The notes under the pieces were generated by a model. The model saw nothing but the letters and a program-made list of their open reading frames with translations. It made no database searches and was not told where the DNA came from. Shown here piece after piece: positions 23,229 to 34,554 of a stretch of 64,000 nucleotides of DNA. Position 1 is the stretch's first letter. Every line of letters begins with the position of its first letter. The DNA comes from Tragulus kanchil (Eukaryota; Chordata; Mammalia; Artiodactyla; Tragulidae), in NCBI GenBank assembly GCA_022376925.1, contig JAIOJX010000001.1, positions 4,373,501-4,437,500 of the forward strand. The letters run 5' to 3'. A program made the translations under genes and the position numbers.

Positions 23229-25303
23229 TGTGTAGAGAAGTGAGAAAATACTACACTTCGGGGGTGGCATTGGACCCTGGACAGTGCGGAGAGCTCCTGT
23301 GGTGGGGCTTGGTATTGTTATGACGAAGAAGACTTTGTTGTTGTTGTTCAGTCACTCAGTCTTGGCAACCCCATGGCCGGCAGCACGCCAGGCTTCCCCG
23401 TCCTTCACCATCTGCCCGAGTTTGCTCAGACTCATGTCCATTGAGTCAGTGATGCCATCCAACCATCTCAGCCTCTGTTGCCCCCTTCTCCTCCTGCCCT
23501 CCGTCTTGCCCAGCATCAGGGTCTTCTCCAGTGAGTCGGCTCTTTGCATCAAGTGGTCAACGTATTGGAGCTTCAGCTTCAGCATCAGTCCTCCCAATGA
23601 ACAATCAGGGTTGATTTCCTTTAGGACCGACTGGTTTCATCTCCTTGCAGGCCAGGGGACTCTCAAGGGTCTTCTCCAGCACCACCAACACTAAGAAGAC
23701 TTAGATAACGCCATTTCCTGGCATTGCTGCTGAGCACTATGGTATCACGGTTAAGAGCACTGGCTTTGAACATTTGCTCCTTGGATTGGCCCTTCCTGGC
23801 TGGAGAACCCTGATGGAGGCCCCTGAGCTGCCCCGGATCACACTGCCACAGAGGGACTGAGCTGTAACTCAAACCCAAAACACGCGCGCAGCTTTCCCCC
23901 AGGCCACCTGGTCTCTCTTCACTGCAGAAAATGTCAAACACCAAAAACTAGCCAGCACGCTTCTGCCGTGAAGAGATTGGGAACACGTGACTTCGGTTGC
24001 CCTGCCCTTTGCCTCGTGTTCACGTCTGGTTCTTCCAGCCTGGGTTTGAGCGGCTCAGCAGCTCTTCCGAGGCTGCCCCCACCAGTTTCCCAGGCTCCCT
24101 AACCCTCGAGCAGCTTGTCTCTGGAATCTCCAAGCCCCTCTCTTGGGCCTGGAGCCCTGCCCAGGCCCACTCAGCTCTGTGCATCGAGTTTTGAGAGAGA
24201 CAGCCTTTGTCAGGGCAGGTTAGAGGTGTGAGTCCATACACGGTGACCAGAAGATGAGCCAGTTCTGAGCTGATTATTTCTATGTTTGGGTGGAGGGAGG
24301 TGAACATGTAAAATACTTGTGTAGAAGTGAGAAAATACTACACTTCGGGGGTGGCATTGGACCCTGGACAGTGCGGAGAGCTCCTGTGGTGGGGCTTGGT
24401 ATTGTTATGACGAAGAAGACTTTGTTGTTGTTGTTCAGTCACTCAGTCTTGGCAACCCCATGGCCGGCAGCACGCCAGGCTTCCCCGTCCTTCACCATCT
24501 GCCCGAGTTTGCTCAGACTCATGTCCATTGAGTCAGTGATGCCATCCAACCATCTCAGCCTCTGTTGCCCCCTTCTCCTCCTGCCCTCCGTCTTGCCCAG
24601 CATCAGGGTCTTCTCCAGTGAGTCGGCTCTTTGCATCAAGTGGTCAACGTATTGGAGCTTCAGCTTCAGCATCAGTCCTCCCAATGAACAATCAGGGTTG
24701 ATTTCCTTTAGGACCGACTGGTTTCATCTCCTTGCAGGCCAGGGGACTCTCAAGGGTCTTCTCCAGCACCACCAACACTAAGAAGACTTAGATAACGCCA
24801 TTTCCTGGCATTGCTGCTGAGCACTATGGTATCACGGTTAAGAGCACTGGCTTTGAACATTTGCTCCTTGGATTGGCCCTTCCTGGCTGGAGAACCCTGA
24901 TGGAGGCCCCTGAGCTGCCCCGGATCACACTGCCACAGAGGGACTGAGCTGTAACTCAAACCCAAAACACGCGCGCAGCTTTCCCCCAGGCCACCTGGTC
25001 TCTCTTCACTGCAGAAAATGTCAAACACCAAAAACTAGCCAGCACGCTTCTGCCGTGAAGAGATTGGGAACACGTGACTTCGGTTGCCCTGCCCTTTGCC
25101 TCGTGTTCACGTCTGGTTCTTCCAGCCTGGGTTTGAGCGGCTCAGCAGCTCTTCCGAGGCTGCCCCCACCAGTTTCCCAGGCTCCCTAACCCTCGAGCAG
25201 CTTGTCTCTGGCATCTCCAAGCCCCTCTCTTCGGGCCTGGAGCCCTGCCCAGGCCCACTCAGCTCTGTGCATCGAGTTTTGAAGAGAGACAGCCTTTGTC
25301 AGG
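23113..25303. repeat. Tandem duplication 7 (unit about 1.1 kb)
   Basis: Copy 1 is 23113-24213 and copy 2 is 24211-25303. The offset drifts from 1098 to 1087 within the first 150 bp because copy 2 has several small deletions there, then stays constant. The join is at shared 'cagg'. The first 116 bp are also the end of duplication 6, so they occur three times. Confidence 0.95.
23327..23695 (-). mobile_element. BovB LINE 3' end, inverted (copied at about 24414-24782)
   Basis: The minus strand at 23597-23352 reads the carboxyl end of the Bov[46 protein letters not shown] and RWLDGITDSMDMSLSKLGQ. It is bounded by 'tcagtcactcagtcttgg', the complement of the BovB tail. It is only a few hundred bp long, as usual for 5'-truncated insertions. 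Confidence 0.9.
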
Positions 25304-27434
25304 CTCCCGCATTTTCCCAGAACTGGGAGGGGTGAGGCCCAGGACTCTCTGGACTCTCTCATAATGAAAAACAAAAAAACAAAAAACCTCAAACAAATGA
25401 AAACACTGCTCTGAGGATCTTGAAGGGACTGGCGGAGGGGCAAGATTCCACTTTACCAGACACCCAGTAAGAACACAGAGAAAACACAGCAAACACTAGA
25501 CCTGGTCGGGAAAAGCACTTCAGAGGCAAAGATATTCTGAGCCAAAACCAAAATCTCTTAGCAGAATTTTTTGGAGAAATCTTCCATTTTAAAAAATGTT
25601 GTCAATGAACTCACATCAGAACTGTGACACTCAGCGTCCTGGGCTCCTGTCCTTGTCCTGGCTGCACCCCAGGCGAGCAGGTGCGGTGGTCTGGGATTGG
25701 AGACTGTGGCTCCCACGCCTTTAAGGTATCCATGGTACCTGAAACAGTCCCAGAGGGATCTGCGTGACTTTATGGGTGAACCGAAGCTCTACCTCTTCAA
25801 GGAACATTTTTGGAGACTGTCTGGAGTCTTTTGATGTTCTAGTGTTCCCTGACTTTTCGGGTTTGTAGTAGGCCATTTTAATGACAGAATTCTGTTCCTC
25901 TGACTCTTATGAGCATGTCCTCCTCAGCACCACACTGTGGTTGTGTGGGTGCCTACGAGGCCCTGTTGTATTTGCCTTCTAGGGTTAGAACAGGAATCTA
26001 AGCACCGTCAACACTGGCCATGCCTATGGGTTTCATTTCTGTCCAGTTGGGATGCCCTTCAGCAAGGACCTTTAGCAAAATGGAGCAAGTTGCCCACTGG
26101 CACTTGGCAGAGCTCCCCGCGCTTTCTGTTCTACCTGGGCAGCCTCCAACTGGAGCGCTGACAACCATGGTAGGCAGAAATCACAGAGGGGCTATTATGA
26201 GTTGGGTGTTTCTGTTCCCTCCGAATGTATACGTTGAATTACTAATCCCCAATGTGACTGTGAATGGAGATAGTCTCTGAGGAGGTGATAAAGGCTAAAT
26301 AATGTCAAAAGGGCGGGGCCCTAATCCAGTCTCTTGGGCCTGGAGCCCTGCCCAGGCCCACTCAGCTCTGTGCATCGAGTGTTGAAGAGAGACAGCCTTT
26401 GTCAGGCTCCCGCATTTTCCCAGAACTGGGAGGGGTGAGGCCCAGGACTCTCTGGACTCTCTCATAATGAAAAACAAAAAAACAAAAAACCTCAAACAAA
26501 TGAAAACACTGCTCTGAGGATCTTGAAGGGACTGGCGGAGGGGCAAGATTCCACTTTACCAGACACCCAGTAAGAACACAGAGAAAACACAGCAAACACT
26601 AGACCTGGTCGGGAAAAGCACTTCAGAGGCAAAGATATTCTGAGCCAAAACCAAAATCTCTTAGCAGAATTTTTTGGAGAAATCTTCCATTTTAAAAAAT
26701 GTTGTCAATGAACTCACATCAGAACTGTGACACTCAGCGTCCTGGGCTCCTGTCCTTGTCCTGGCTGCACCCCAGGCGAGCAGGTGCGGTGGTCTGGGAT
26801 TGGAGACTGTGGCTCCCACGCCTTTAAGGTATCCATGGTACCTGAAACAGTCCCAGAGGGATCTGCGTGACTTTATGGGTGAACCGAAGCTCTACCTCTT
26901 CAAGGAACATTTTTGGAGACTGTCTGGAGTCTTTTGATGTTCTAGTGTTCCCTGACTTTTCGGGTTTGTAGTAGGCCATTTTAATGACAGAATTCTGTTC
27001 CTCTGACTCTTATGAGCATGTCCTCCTCAGCACCACACTGTGGTTGTGTGGGTGCCTCACGAGGCCCTGTTGTATTTGCCTTCTAGGGTTAGAACAGGAA
27101 TCTAAGCACCGTCAACACTGGCCATGCCTATGGGTTTCATTTCTGTCCAGTTGGGATGCCCTTCAGCAAGGACCTTTAGCAAAATGGAGCAAGTTGCCCA
27201 CTGGCACTTGGCAGAGCTCCCCGCGCTTTCTGTTCTACCTGGGCAGCCTCCAACTGGAGCGCTGACAACCATGGTAGGCAGAAATCACAGAGGGGCTATT
27301 ATGAGTTGGGTGTTTCTGTTCCCTCCGAATGTATACGTTGAATTACTAATCCCCAATGTGACTGTGAATGGAGATAGTCTCTGAGGAGGTGATAAAGGCT
27401 AAATAATGTCAAAAGGGCGGGGCCCTAATCCAGT
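25227..27434. repeat. Tandem duplication 8 (unit 1104 bp)
   Basis: Copy 1 is 25227-26330 and copy 2 is 26331-27434, with no spacer. Differences are single-base: 'ctcttcggg'/'ctcttggg', 'gagttttga'/'gagtgttga', 'gcctacgagg'/'gcctcacgagg'. The first 77 bp are also the end of duplication 7. Confidence 0.95.
26185..26330. repeat. Ancient mammalian interspersed repeat, 5' part (complete version at 27289-27700)
   Basis: 'gttccctccgaatgtatac', 'aattactaatccccaatgtg' and 'gggcggggccctaatccag' belong to a common old family. In the downstream copy it continues with 'ccttggacttcccaaatgcc' and 'ggtatttggttacagcagc'. The upstream version stops exactly at the duplication junction. Confidence 0.5.
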
Positions 27435-29617
27435 AGGGATGGCGCCATTGTAAGTGAGGAAGAGACATCCCAGCTCTCTCGCCACCGTGGGAGGACATGG
27501 TGAGATAGCGGCTCTCTGCAAGCCAGGAAGTGGGGTCTTGCCATGAACCAAATCTGCAGGCCTCTTGACCTTGGACTTCCCAAATGCCAGAACGAAGAGC
27601 AAGTCAGTGGCAGTCGTTTAAGCTACCCGGTGCGTGGTATTTGGTTACAGCAGCTCCCGCTGACGAAGACAAGAGCCTTCCTCATGGCTTGCCTTGGGCT
27701 GAGCTGGTGACCCATTCTAGTGGTTTCTGCGTTGGGAGCACTTCCAAAGTTCCCAGTTTGGTAATGCCACGCAATCGCCTCTAGGGGGAGCAACAGAGAC
27801 TGGCCCGTCTCGGGCTGACTCTACCAGGGCAAGCTTGCCAGGCACCTTGGTGGGGTCTCTGTCCACTCCCCGCCCACGGATCGAGCCCATCCCAGCACAG
27901 AGGCTTTACTTTCCTGCAAGTCATCTGCCCACCAGGGGTTGGGGTAATGGATGCTGGAAAGTAAGGACAACTCCCTGGCCTCAGCTGAGGCCCTGCATTT
28001 CCACTGCCCAGCCTCTGTATTGTGAAATGACGGTGCGAAGGTCGCCATTCTGACCGTGAGTCTTCTGCCTCTAGAGCCACGCTTGCTCGGAGGTGAGCAC
28101 GTGGGGAAGGGAGAGCAGCTGGTGGCGGCCCGGGCCTGCGGTCCGCCGAGCAGTGCCGGTGGAGGGTGCCTTTGGCTGTTGTGAGGCTGTGCTGCTTGGT
28201 GGCTAAGCGCAGGGAGACGAGGGTACACTCACGGGCTCTTCTCAACTCCCTTCATCAGCCACGCGACCTCAGGCAAGTCGCTCAACCCCTTTGAGCACGA
28301 GCTTCCTCCTGTGCAGAAAGGCCTCCTGGCCCCAGCTCCTGAGTGTTGGTACAAGCAATGAGCACTCAGAGCCAGTGTCTGGATTGGAAATGTACATGCC
28401 TCAAGACAAGGGGGTCTTTGTCAGGCGACCTTGTGGGCCTCCACTGCGAAGGCAGCAAGCTTCACCTTGTCATGATGGGCATTCTTGTCAAAGAGCCCCA
28501 AAATGTCTGGTTAGGCTAAATAATGTCAAAAGGGCGGGGCCCTAATCCAGTAGGGATGGCGCCATTGTAAGTGAGGAAGAGACATCCCAGCTCTCTCGCC
28601 ACCGTGGGAGGACATGGTGAGATAGCGGCTCTCTGCAAGCCAGGAAGTGGGGTCTTGCCATGAACCAAATCTGCAGGCCTCTTGACCTTGGACTTCCCAA
28701 ATGCCAGAACGAAGAGCAAGTCAGTGGCAGTCGTTTAAGCTACCCGGTGCGTGGTATTTGGTTACAGCAGCTCCCGCTGACGAAGACAAGAGCCTTCCTC
28801 ATGGCTTGCCTTGGGCTGAGCTGGTGACCCATTCTAGTGGTTTCTGCGTTGGGAGCACTTCCAAAGTTCCCAGTTTGGTAATGCCACGCAATCGCCTCTA
28901 GGGGGAGCAACAGAGACTGGCCCGTCTCGGGCTGACTCTACCAGGGCAAGCTTGCCAGGCACCTTGGTGGGGTCTCTGTCCACTCCCCGCCCACGGATCG
29001 AGCCCATCCCAGCACAGAGGCTTTACTTTCCTGCAAGTCATCTGCCCACCAGGGGTTGGGGTAATGGATGCTGGAAAGTAAGGACAACTCCCTGGCCTCA
29101 GCTGAGGCCCTGCATTTCCACTGCCCAGCCTCTGTATTGTGAAATGACGGTGCGAAGGTCGCCATTCTGACCGTGAGTCTTCTGCCTCTAGAGCCACGCT
29201 TGCTCGGAGGTGAGCACGTGGGGAAGGGAGAGCAGCTGGTGGCGGCCCGGGCCTGCGGTCCGCCGAGCAGTGCCGGTGGAGGGTGCCTTTGGCTGTTGTG
29301 AGGCTGTGCTGCTTGGTGGCTAAGCGCAGGGAGACGAGGGTACACTCACGGGCTCTTCTCAACTCCCTTCATCAGCCACGCGACCTCAGGCAAGTCGCTC
29401 AACCCCTTTGAGCACGAGCTTCCTCCTGTGCAGAAAGGCCTCCTGGCCCCAGCTCCTGAGTGTTGGTACAAGCAATGAGCACTCAGAGCCAGTGTCTGGA
29501 TTGGAAATGTACATGCCTCAAGACAAGGGGGTCTTTGTCAGGCGACCTTGTGGGCCTCCACTGCGGAAGGCAGCAAGCTTCACCTTTGGTCACTGATGGC
29601 GCTGCATTCTTGTCAAG
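27396..29617. repeat. Tandem duplication 9 (unit 1117 bp)
   Basis: Copy 1 is 27396-28512 and copy 2 is 28513-29617, offset 1117. The last 50 bp of copy 1 ('gatgggcattcttgtcaaag' and so on) are a degraded version of the matching place in copy 2 ('gatggcgctgcattcttgtc'). This is the pattern of an unpolished block end. The first 39 bp overlap the end of duplication 8. Confidence 0.95.
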
Positions 29618-29990
29618 TTGGAAGCCTGCTTTTTCAAGTCACACCTGGAGGTAAAGTTGCCCTTTCCCTCCACTACTGGCATCCAGGTAGATCCAAGTCC
29701 CCCTCCCCTCAGCCCCCCTGCCACCGCTCCTCCCAGGTTCTCAGATGGGGGGTGACGAGGCCTCTTAGCTTTCAGCTTCCCTGGACCACCTTCCGGTGTA
29801 GCCCCAGCCTCCACCTAGCCCACAGGGGACTCTAGTCCCGAGGGAGTAGGTGAGACCCGTCTCTGCAGGTCGAGCCTTTCCCTTCTTTTTCCTCCACCCA
29901 TTTGGCCTGAAGTAGAGGGAGGGGTGGGAACAGGAGTCCTTGCTGCCTCCTCTTCGTCTTTTCTGTGAACTTAGCACATAATTAAATGGG
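29618..29990. other. Intergenic stretch, nothing recognised
   Basis: Pyrimidine-rich. No gene or named repeat. Confidence 0.35.
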
Positions 29991-30024
29991 CTTGGCTCTT
30001 GATACGATGACAGTGACTGTGGGC

Positions 30025-30300
30025 ACAGCCTCAGCCAGGGTCTCCCAGAGAAACAGAACCAGCAGGAGAGAGAGAGAATATTTTAAGGAATTGTGATGCT
30101 GGGGGCTGGCTAGGCAATTCCACCTTTGCAGGGCACATCTGTAGCCTGGAAACTCAGCAGGAATGGATTTTGTGGCCTTGGGGTCAAATTTCCTCCTTTT
30201 CTGGGAAATCTTCATCGTTGTTCTTAAAGTTTTTCATGGATTTCCAACTGGATGAAGCCCACCCAGATGGTGGAGAGTAATCCCCTCTACTTAAAGTCTA
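30025..30300. repeat. Ancient mammalian interspersed repeat fragment
   Basis: 'agggtctcccagagaaacag', a (ga)n run, 'ccacctttgcagggcacatc' and 'gatgaagcccacccagatgg' correspond to a familiar old family that I cannot name with certainty. Confidence 0.45.
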
Positions 30301-30305
30301 CTAAT

Positions 30306-30452
30306 TAGGGACTTCCCTGGTCGTCCAGCGGCCAAGACTCCCTGGTTCCGGTGCAGGAGGCCTGGGTTTGATCCCCAGTAAGAGTTCTCATGCCTCAATT
30401 AAAGGTTCTGCCACACATAAGACCTGGGATAGCCAAACAAATAAATGTTCTT
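30306..30452 (+). mobile_element. CHR-type SINE, short variant
   Basis: Head 'agggacttccctggtcgtcc', B-box-like 'gggtttgatccccag', and tail 'gggatagccaaacaaataaa'. Sense orientation. Confidence 0.75.
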
Positions 30453-30694
30453 TAAAAAGTCAACTGATCATAGACTTTCTCCACATTTACCAAATACCTT
30501 CACAGCAACACCCAGATGAGCATTTGATTACATTGCTGGGGGGTGGGGGTGGGGGGCTCCCAGCGGGGGAATGGTTGGTGTCCAGCCCTGGTCTCCAGGC
30601 TTCATGCATATTGGTTCTTCTTTACGACAATCTAATTCAATGGGAAAGGACAAGGTTTTGGATTAACGGTTAATGTTAAGTACGTAACATTTTT

Positions 30695-31500
30695 TTAAAG
30701 CCACCTTTTGTTGAGATAAAATTCACATACCATGTAGGTTACCCATTAAAGTGCACAAGTCAGTGGTTTTGAGTCGATTCACAGACACGGCAGCCATCTC
30801 CACAGTCAAACTGAGACCGTTTTCATCACTGCCTGGAGCTGCCACTCTTTCACCACTCCGTGGCCCTGGCCCCTGGCAGCCTGTAATCTACATTCTGTCT
30901 CCTTGGACTATCAAATCAATTAAAGTATATAATATGTGATCTTTTGTGACTATCTTTCATTTACCATCATGTTAAGTTTCATCCAAGTTGCAGCATGAAT
31001 CAGAATTTAATTCCTTTTCAAGGCTCAGTAATATTCCACTGTATGGAGAGACCACATATGGCTCACAGACTCAGTGAACATTTGAGTTGTTTCCACTTTT
31101 CGACTAGTCTGAGTTGTGCTGCAATGAACATTTGTGAATAACTTTTTTTTATAACGTTTGATTTTGGCCTCTTTGATTGGTTTTCTGTTTATTTTCATCC
31201 ATCTTTATTCTTTGGTCTGTGTGGGCCTCCCATCACAGTGGCCTTTCTGGCTGCAGAGCACGGGCTCTGGGCACATGCGCTCCAGAGCGCTGGCTCGTAA
31301 CCGGGACACACTGGTCCAACTGCTCTGTGGCAAATGGGATCTTCCCAGGCTAGGGATCGAACTGGCACCCCTTGCACTGCAAGGCGGTGTCCTTACCCAC
31401 TGGACCACCAGGGAAGCCCTGTGAATAACTTTTTATGTGGAGACTTGTTGTCATTTCTCTTGGCTATGGCTCTATGTTTGGTTGTTTGAGGAAAGTATTT
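30695..31500. mobile_element. Old L1 LINE 3' fragment split by a SINE (copied at about 31746-32551)
   Basis: 'ttgttgagataaaattcaca', 'taccatgtaggttacccatt', 'aatattccactgtatggag' and 'gttgtttccacttttcgac' are the same L1 3' landmarks as at 11.1 kb. They resume after the SINE at 31148-31419 with 'tgtcatttctcttggctatgg'. Confidence 0.8.
31148..31419 (-). mobile_element. tRNA-Glu (CHR-type) SINE inserted in L1 (copied at 32199-32470)
   Basis: Inverted element: reading leftward from 31419 it begins 'gggcttccctggtggtccag' and ends in the A-rich 'gatgaaaataaacag'. A perfect 15-bp target-site duplication, tgtgaataacttttt, flanks it at 31133-31147 and 31420-31434. This shows target-primed retroposition into the older L1. 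Confidence 0.9.
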
Positions 31501-31514
31501 GTCCTCTCAGGAGG

Positions 31515-31590
31515 ACATACTATTATTGTCTACTATTATTTGGCAGATGGAGAAACTGAGGCACAGGAAACAGTAGGTGGAGTCATGTGA
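31515..31590. mobile_element. MIR core fragment (copied at about 32566-32641)
   Basis: 'ttggcagatggagaaactg' and 'aggcacaggaaacagtag' fit the MIR core. It is short. Confidence 0.4.
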
Positions 31591-32692
31591 TGTGAGCCCA
31601 GGGGCTCCCGTGCCAGGCTTCTGGGCTTCACGGGTGCCCTGGTCTCCAGGCTTCATGCATATTGGTTCTTCTTTACGACAATCTAATTCAATGGGAAAGG
31701 ACAAGGTTTTGGATTAACGGTTAATGTTAAGTACGTAACATTTTTTTAAAGCCACCTTTTGTTGAGATAAAATTCACATACCATGTAGGTTACCCATTAA
31801 AGTGCACAAGTCAGTGGTTTTGAGTCGATTCGCAGACACGGCAGCCATCTCCACAGTCAAACTGAGACCGTTTTCATCACTGCCTGGAGCTGCCACTCTT
31901 TCACCACTCCGTGGCCCTGGCCCCTGGCAGCCTGTAATCTACATTCTGTCTCCTTGGACTATCAAATCAATTAAAGTATATAATATGTGATCTTTTGTGA
32001 CTATCTTTCATTTACCATCATGTTAAGTTTCATCCAAGTTGCAGCATGAATCAGAATTTAATTCCTTTTCAAGGCTCAGTAATATTCCACTGTATGGAGA
32101 GACCACATATGGCTCACAGACTCAGTGAACATTTGAGTTGTTTCCACTTTTCGACTAGTCTGAGTTGTGCTGCAATGAACATTTGTGAATAACTTTTTTT
32201 TATAACGTTTGATTTTGGCCTCTTTGATTGGTTTTCTGTTTATTTTCATCCATCTTTATTCTTTGGCCTGTGTGGGCCTCCCATCACAGTGGCCTTTCTG
32301 GCTGCAGAGCACGGGCTCTGGGCACATGCGCTCCAGAGCGCTGGCTCGTAACCGGGACACACTGGTCCAACTGCTCTGTGGCAAATGGGATCTTCCCAGG
32401 CTAGGGATCGAACTGGCACCCCTTGCACTGCAAGGCGGTGTCCTTACCCACTGGACCACCAGGGAAGCCCTGTGAATAACTTTTTATGTGGAGACTTGTT
32501 GTCATTTCTCTTGGCTATGGCTCTATGTTTGGTTGTTTGAGGAAAGTATTTGTCCTCTCAGGAGGACATACTATTATTGTCTACTATTATTTGGCAGATG
32601 GAGAAACTGAGGCACAGGAAACAGTAGGTGGAGTCATGTGATGTGAGCCCAGGGGCTCCCGTGCCAGGCTTCTGGGCTTCACGGGTGCCCTG

Positions 32693-32837
32693 TGCTGCCT
32701 CTCGGCTCACAGACTCTGTCCAAGTCCCCCGAAGCCCTGGGCAGCTTTGCCTTTGGCCGGGGTCCATGCTTGCCAAGTCCTCTTGAAAGGGTTTTACCTC
32801 GATTTGAGACTTAATCCTAGGGCCCAGACCTGATCGG
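32693..32837. other. Single-copy flank of the minisatellite
   Basis: This leads from the end of duplication 10 into the 50-bp repeat. 'gatttgagacttaatcctag' (about 32800) already resembles a degenerate repeat unit. Confidence 0.4.
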
Positions 32838-33030
32838 ACCCTGCTTGGGACTTGAACCCACGTGGCTGGAACTTGAATTCCAGCCAAAACCCTGTTTGGG
32901 ACTCAAACCCACGTGGCTAAGGCTTAACCCCAGCCAAAACCCTGCTTGAGACTTGAATCCACATAGTCAGGACTCAATCCCAGTCAAGACCCTGTCTGAG
33001 ACTCGAATCCACGCAGCTGGGACTTAATCC
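32838..33030. repeat. 50-bp minisatellite, four units
   Basis: Units start at 32838 (51 bp), 32889 (50 bp), 32939 (50 bp) and 32989 (about 42 bp). Each opens 'accctg(c/t)(t/c)tg(g/a)gact' and carries 'gaa(t/c)ccac...g...gg(a/c)(a/t)ta(a/t)(c/t)cc'. Units differ from one another at roughly 15-25% of positions by eye, so they are old, unlike the near-identical 1.1-kb copies. Such arrays occur inside some ruminant LTRs, and the downstream sequence might be part of one, but no LTR ends were established. Confidence 0.75.
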
Positions 33031-33059
33031 CTCACTCACCCAACATCTGGACCCACCGA

Positions 33060-33430
33060 GGTTCAGGTTCTTCGTGCCTCAACGCAGAGGGAATTCAGCG
33101 AGAGGCAGAGTGACAGGCAAGAAGAGGATTTATTAGGATAGGGTACTTGTAAGAGGTGCAGGCGGCCAGGCAGGAAAGCCCTGCTCTGCTCTCCCCTCAA
33201 TTGAGCGGGCAGCCATATATACAGGATGGTAGAAGACCGCCCCCTCGAGCAGACGCAGATGCAGGACATACATCATTGGCTGCTTCTTCGCCAGCTCCTC
33301 CTTCCTCAGCTGTTTATACCCAGTGGAGCCTGCTTTACTGAACAAGGAGCAGCTCTCCTGAGTTATCGTCCACTCACTGGCCTCCCAGCCTTTCTCAGGT
33401 GTCTCCCTTCTACCTACCATCCCCTACTAG
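33060..33430. other. Possible LTR-derived segment
   Basis: The sequence after the minisatellite contains 'gaggatttattaggatagg' and a TATA-like 'catatatacagg' at 33213. It ends in pyrimidine-rich DNA. A retroviral LTR origin is conceivable from the layout, but no paired LTR, primer-binding site or coding remnant is visible. This is weak. Confidence 0.25.
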
Positions 33431-33985
33431 GACTCCACAACCACCTACCTATTCTACTCTGTCCCTATCACTCTCACTTCTGCTTGTAGGCCAGAGTGCT
33501 GAGCACGTTGAGCCTGGTTCCCAGAGGAGCCTTGTAGCCATAGCTGTTATGTGTTTCAGAAACCACAAAGGAGAACCAAGCCCCCCTCAACTTTTCTCTT
33601 GCCCCAGGGATGCCCTCTGGGAACAGCTCTGGATATCTTCTTCCTGATGAGCGGACCAGGTTACTGCAGGTGGCAAGGACGCTTATGAAAATATCACTGT
33701 GTGTGTCTGTGCGCACGCACATGCATGCTCTCCTTACTGGTCCCTACATCAGTGTCAAGTGGAGAGCCTAGTCTGGCTTCTTCAGGCATCCTTGAAGCTC
33801 GCTTCCTTTCCTACCATTTGAAAAGCAGGTTGAAGGGTTGGTGGCGGGTGTGCAGGGCACGGAGGGCAGGGAGAAACAGAGCTTGCGCGGTGGTAGGTCT
33901 CAGGCATGTGTGCAGGGTGGGGGCGGGGCGGCTTTGGCCTCACTGAAGGCGAACTGAATTTTAATGGTAGGTGCCTTTAAACACA
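33431..33985. other. Intergenic stretch with short (GT)n
   Basis: There is a (GT)-rich patch around 33694-33722. Otherwise unique-looking, with no gene. Confidence 0.35.
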
Positions 33986-34180
33986 TGTAACTCAATTGGT
34001 AAAGAATCTGTCTGCAATGTAAGAGACCCGGGTTCCATCTCTATAAATATTATATATATAGAGAGAGAGAAAGAGAGAGAGAATGTGAGCATAACTGTAT
34101 CACTTTGCTGTACATCTGAAATAAAGACAACATTGTAAATCAACTCTGCTTCAATAAAAATTAAAAAAGAAAACCACTTA
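33986..34180 (+). mobile_element. Bov-tA head plus L1 3' tail remnants
   Basis: 'actcaattggtaaagaatc', 'tgtctgcaatgtaagagacc' and 'cgggttcca' are a Bov-tA head truncated into an AT/GA-rich run (34050-34082). Then 'gctgtacatctgaaataaag', 'acattgtaaatcaactctgc' and 'ttcaataaaaattaaaa' form the extreme 3' end of an artiodactyl L1. Confidence 0.6.
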
Positions 34181-34334
34181 CTTGTGATAAAAAAAATACT
34201 GAGACTATACAGACAAAAACAGGTAAACAATGCTTTGAGTGATCAGTGTCTGCAAAATGTTGTCAGAAGGGTTAAGACCAAACTGATTTATTTGGTCATT
34301 TCATGTAGTCAGTAGTTGTTGAGGTGCCTATAGT

Positions 34335-34360
34335 GTTTTTTTTTTTTTTTAATGTAACAT

Positions 34361-34395
<35 letters not shown>

Positions 34396-34500
34396 TGGCT
34401 GTCCTGGGTCTTCCTTGTTGTGAGGGCTTTCTCTAGTTCTAGTGAGCTCAGCGGGGGTACTCTTCTTGTTATGTTAAGTAGGTTTCTCATTGCTGTAACT
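34335..34500 (-). mobile_element. CHR-type SINE, inverted and truncated, with (TTTA)n
   Basis: Poly-T (from 34336) and a (ttta)n run (34361-34396) lead into 'ggctgtcctgggtcttcctt' and 'gttgtgagggctttctctag', the tail half of a CHR-2-like SINE on the minus strand. Confidence 0.7.
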
Positions 34501-34501
34501 G

Positions 34502-34526
<25 letters not shown>
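34501..34526. repeat. Poly-T tract
   Basis: About 25 consecutive T bases form the A-tail of the following inverted SINE. Its true length is unreliable in most sequencing chemistries. Confidence 0.8.
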
Positions 34527-34532
<6 letters not shown>

Positions 34533-34554
34533 TTAAAATAGTGCAATAGTGTTT

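Larger units (their letters stand above)
30585..32692. repeat. Tandem duplication 10 (unit 1051 bp)
   Basis: Copy 1 is 30585-31635 and copy 2 is 31636-32686, with 'gccctg' shared at the join. Offset 1051 throughout. Only two substitutions are visible (cacagac/cgcagac near 31832; ggtctgtg/ggcctgtg near 32266). Confidence 0.95.

Noticed and set aside
34361..34396. (TTTA)n as a functional AT-rich element
   Set aside because: It is the tail of an inverted SINE.
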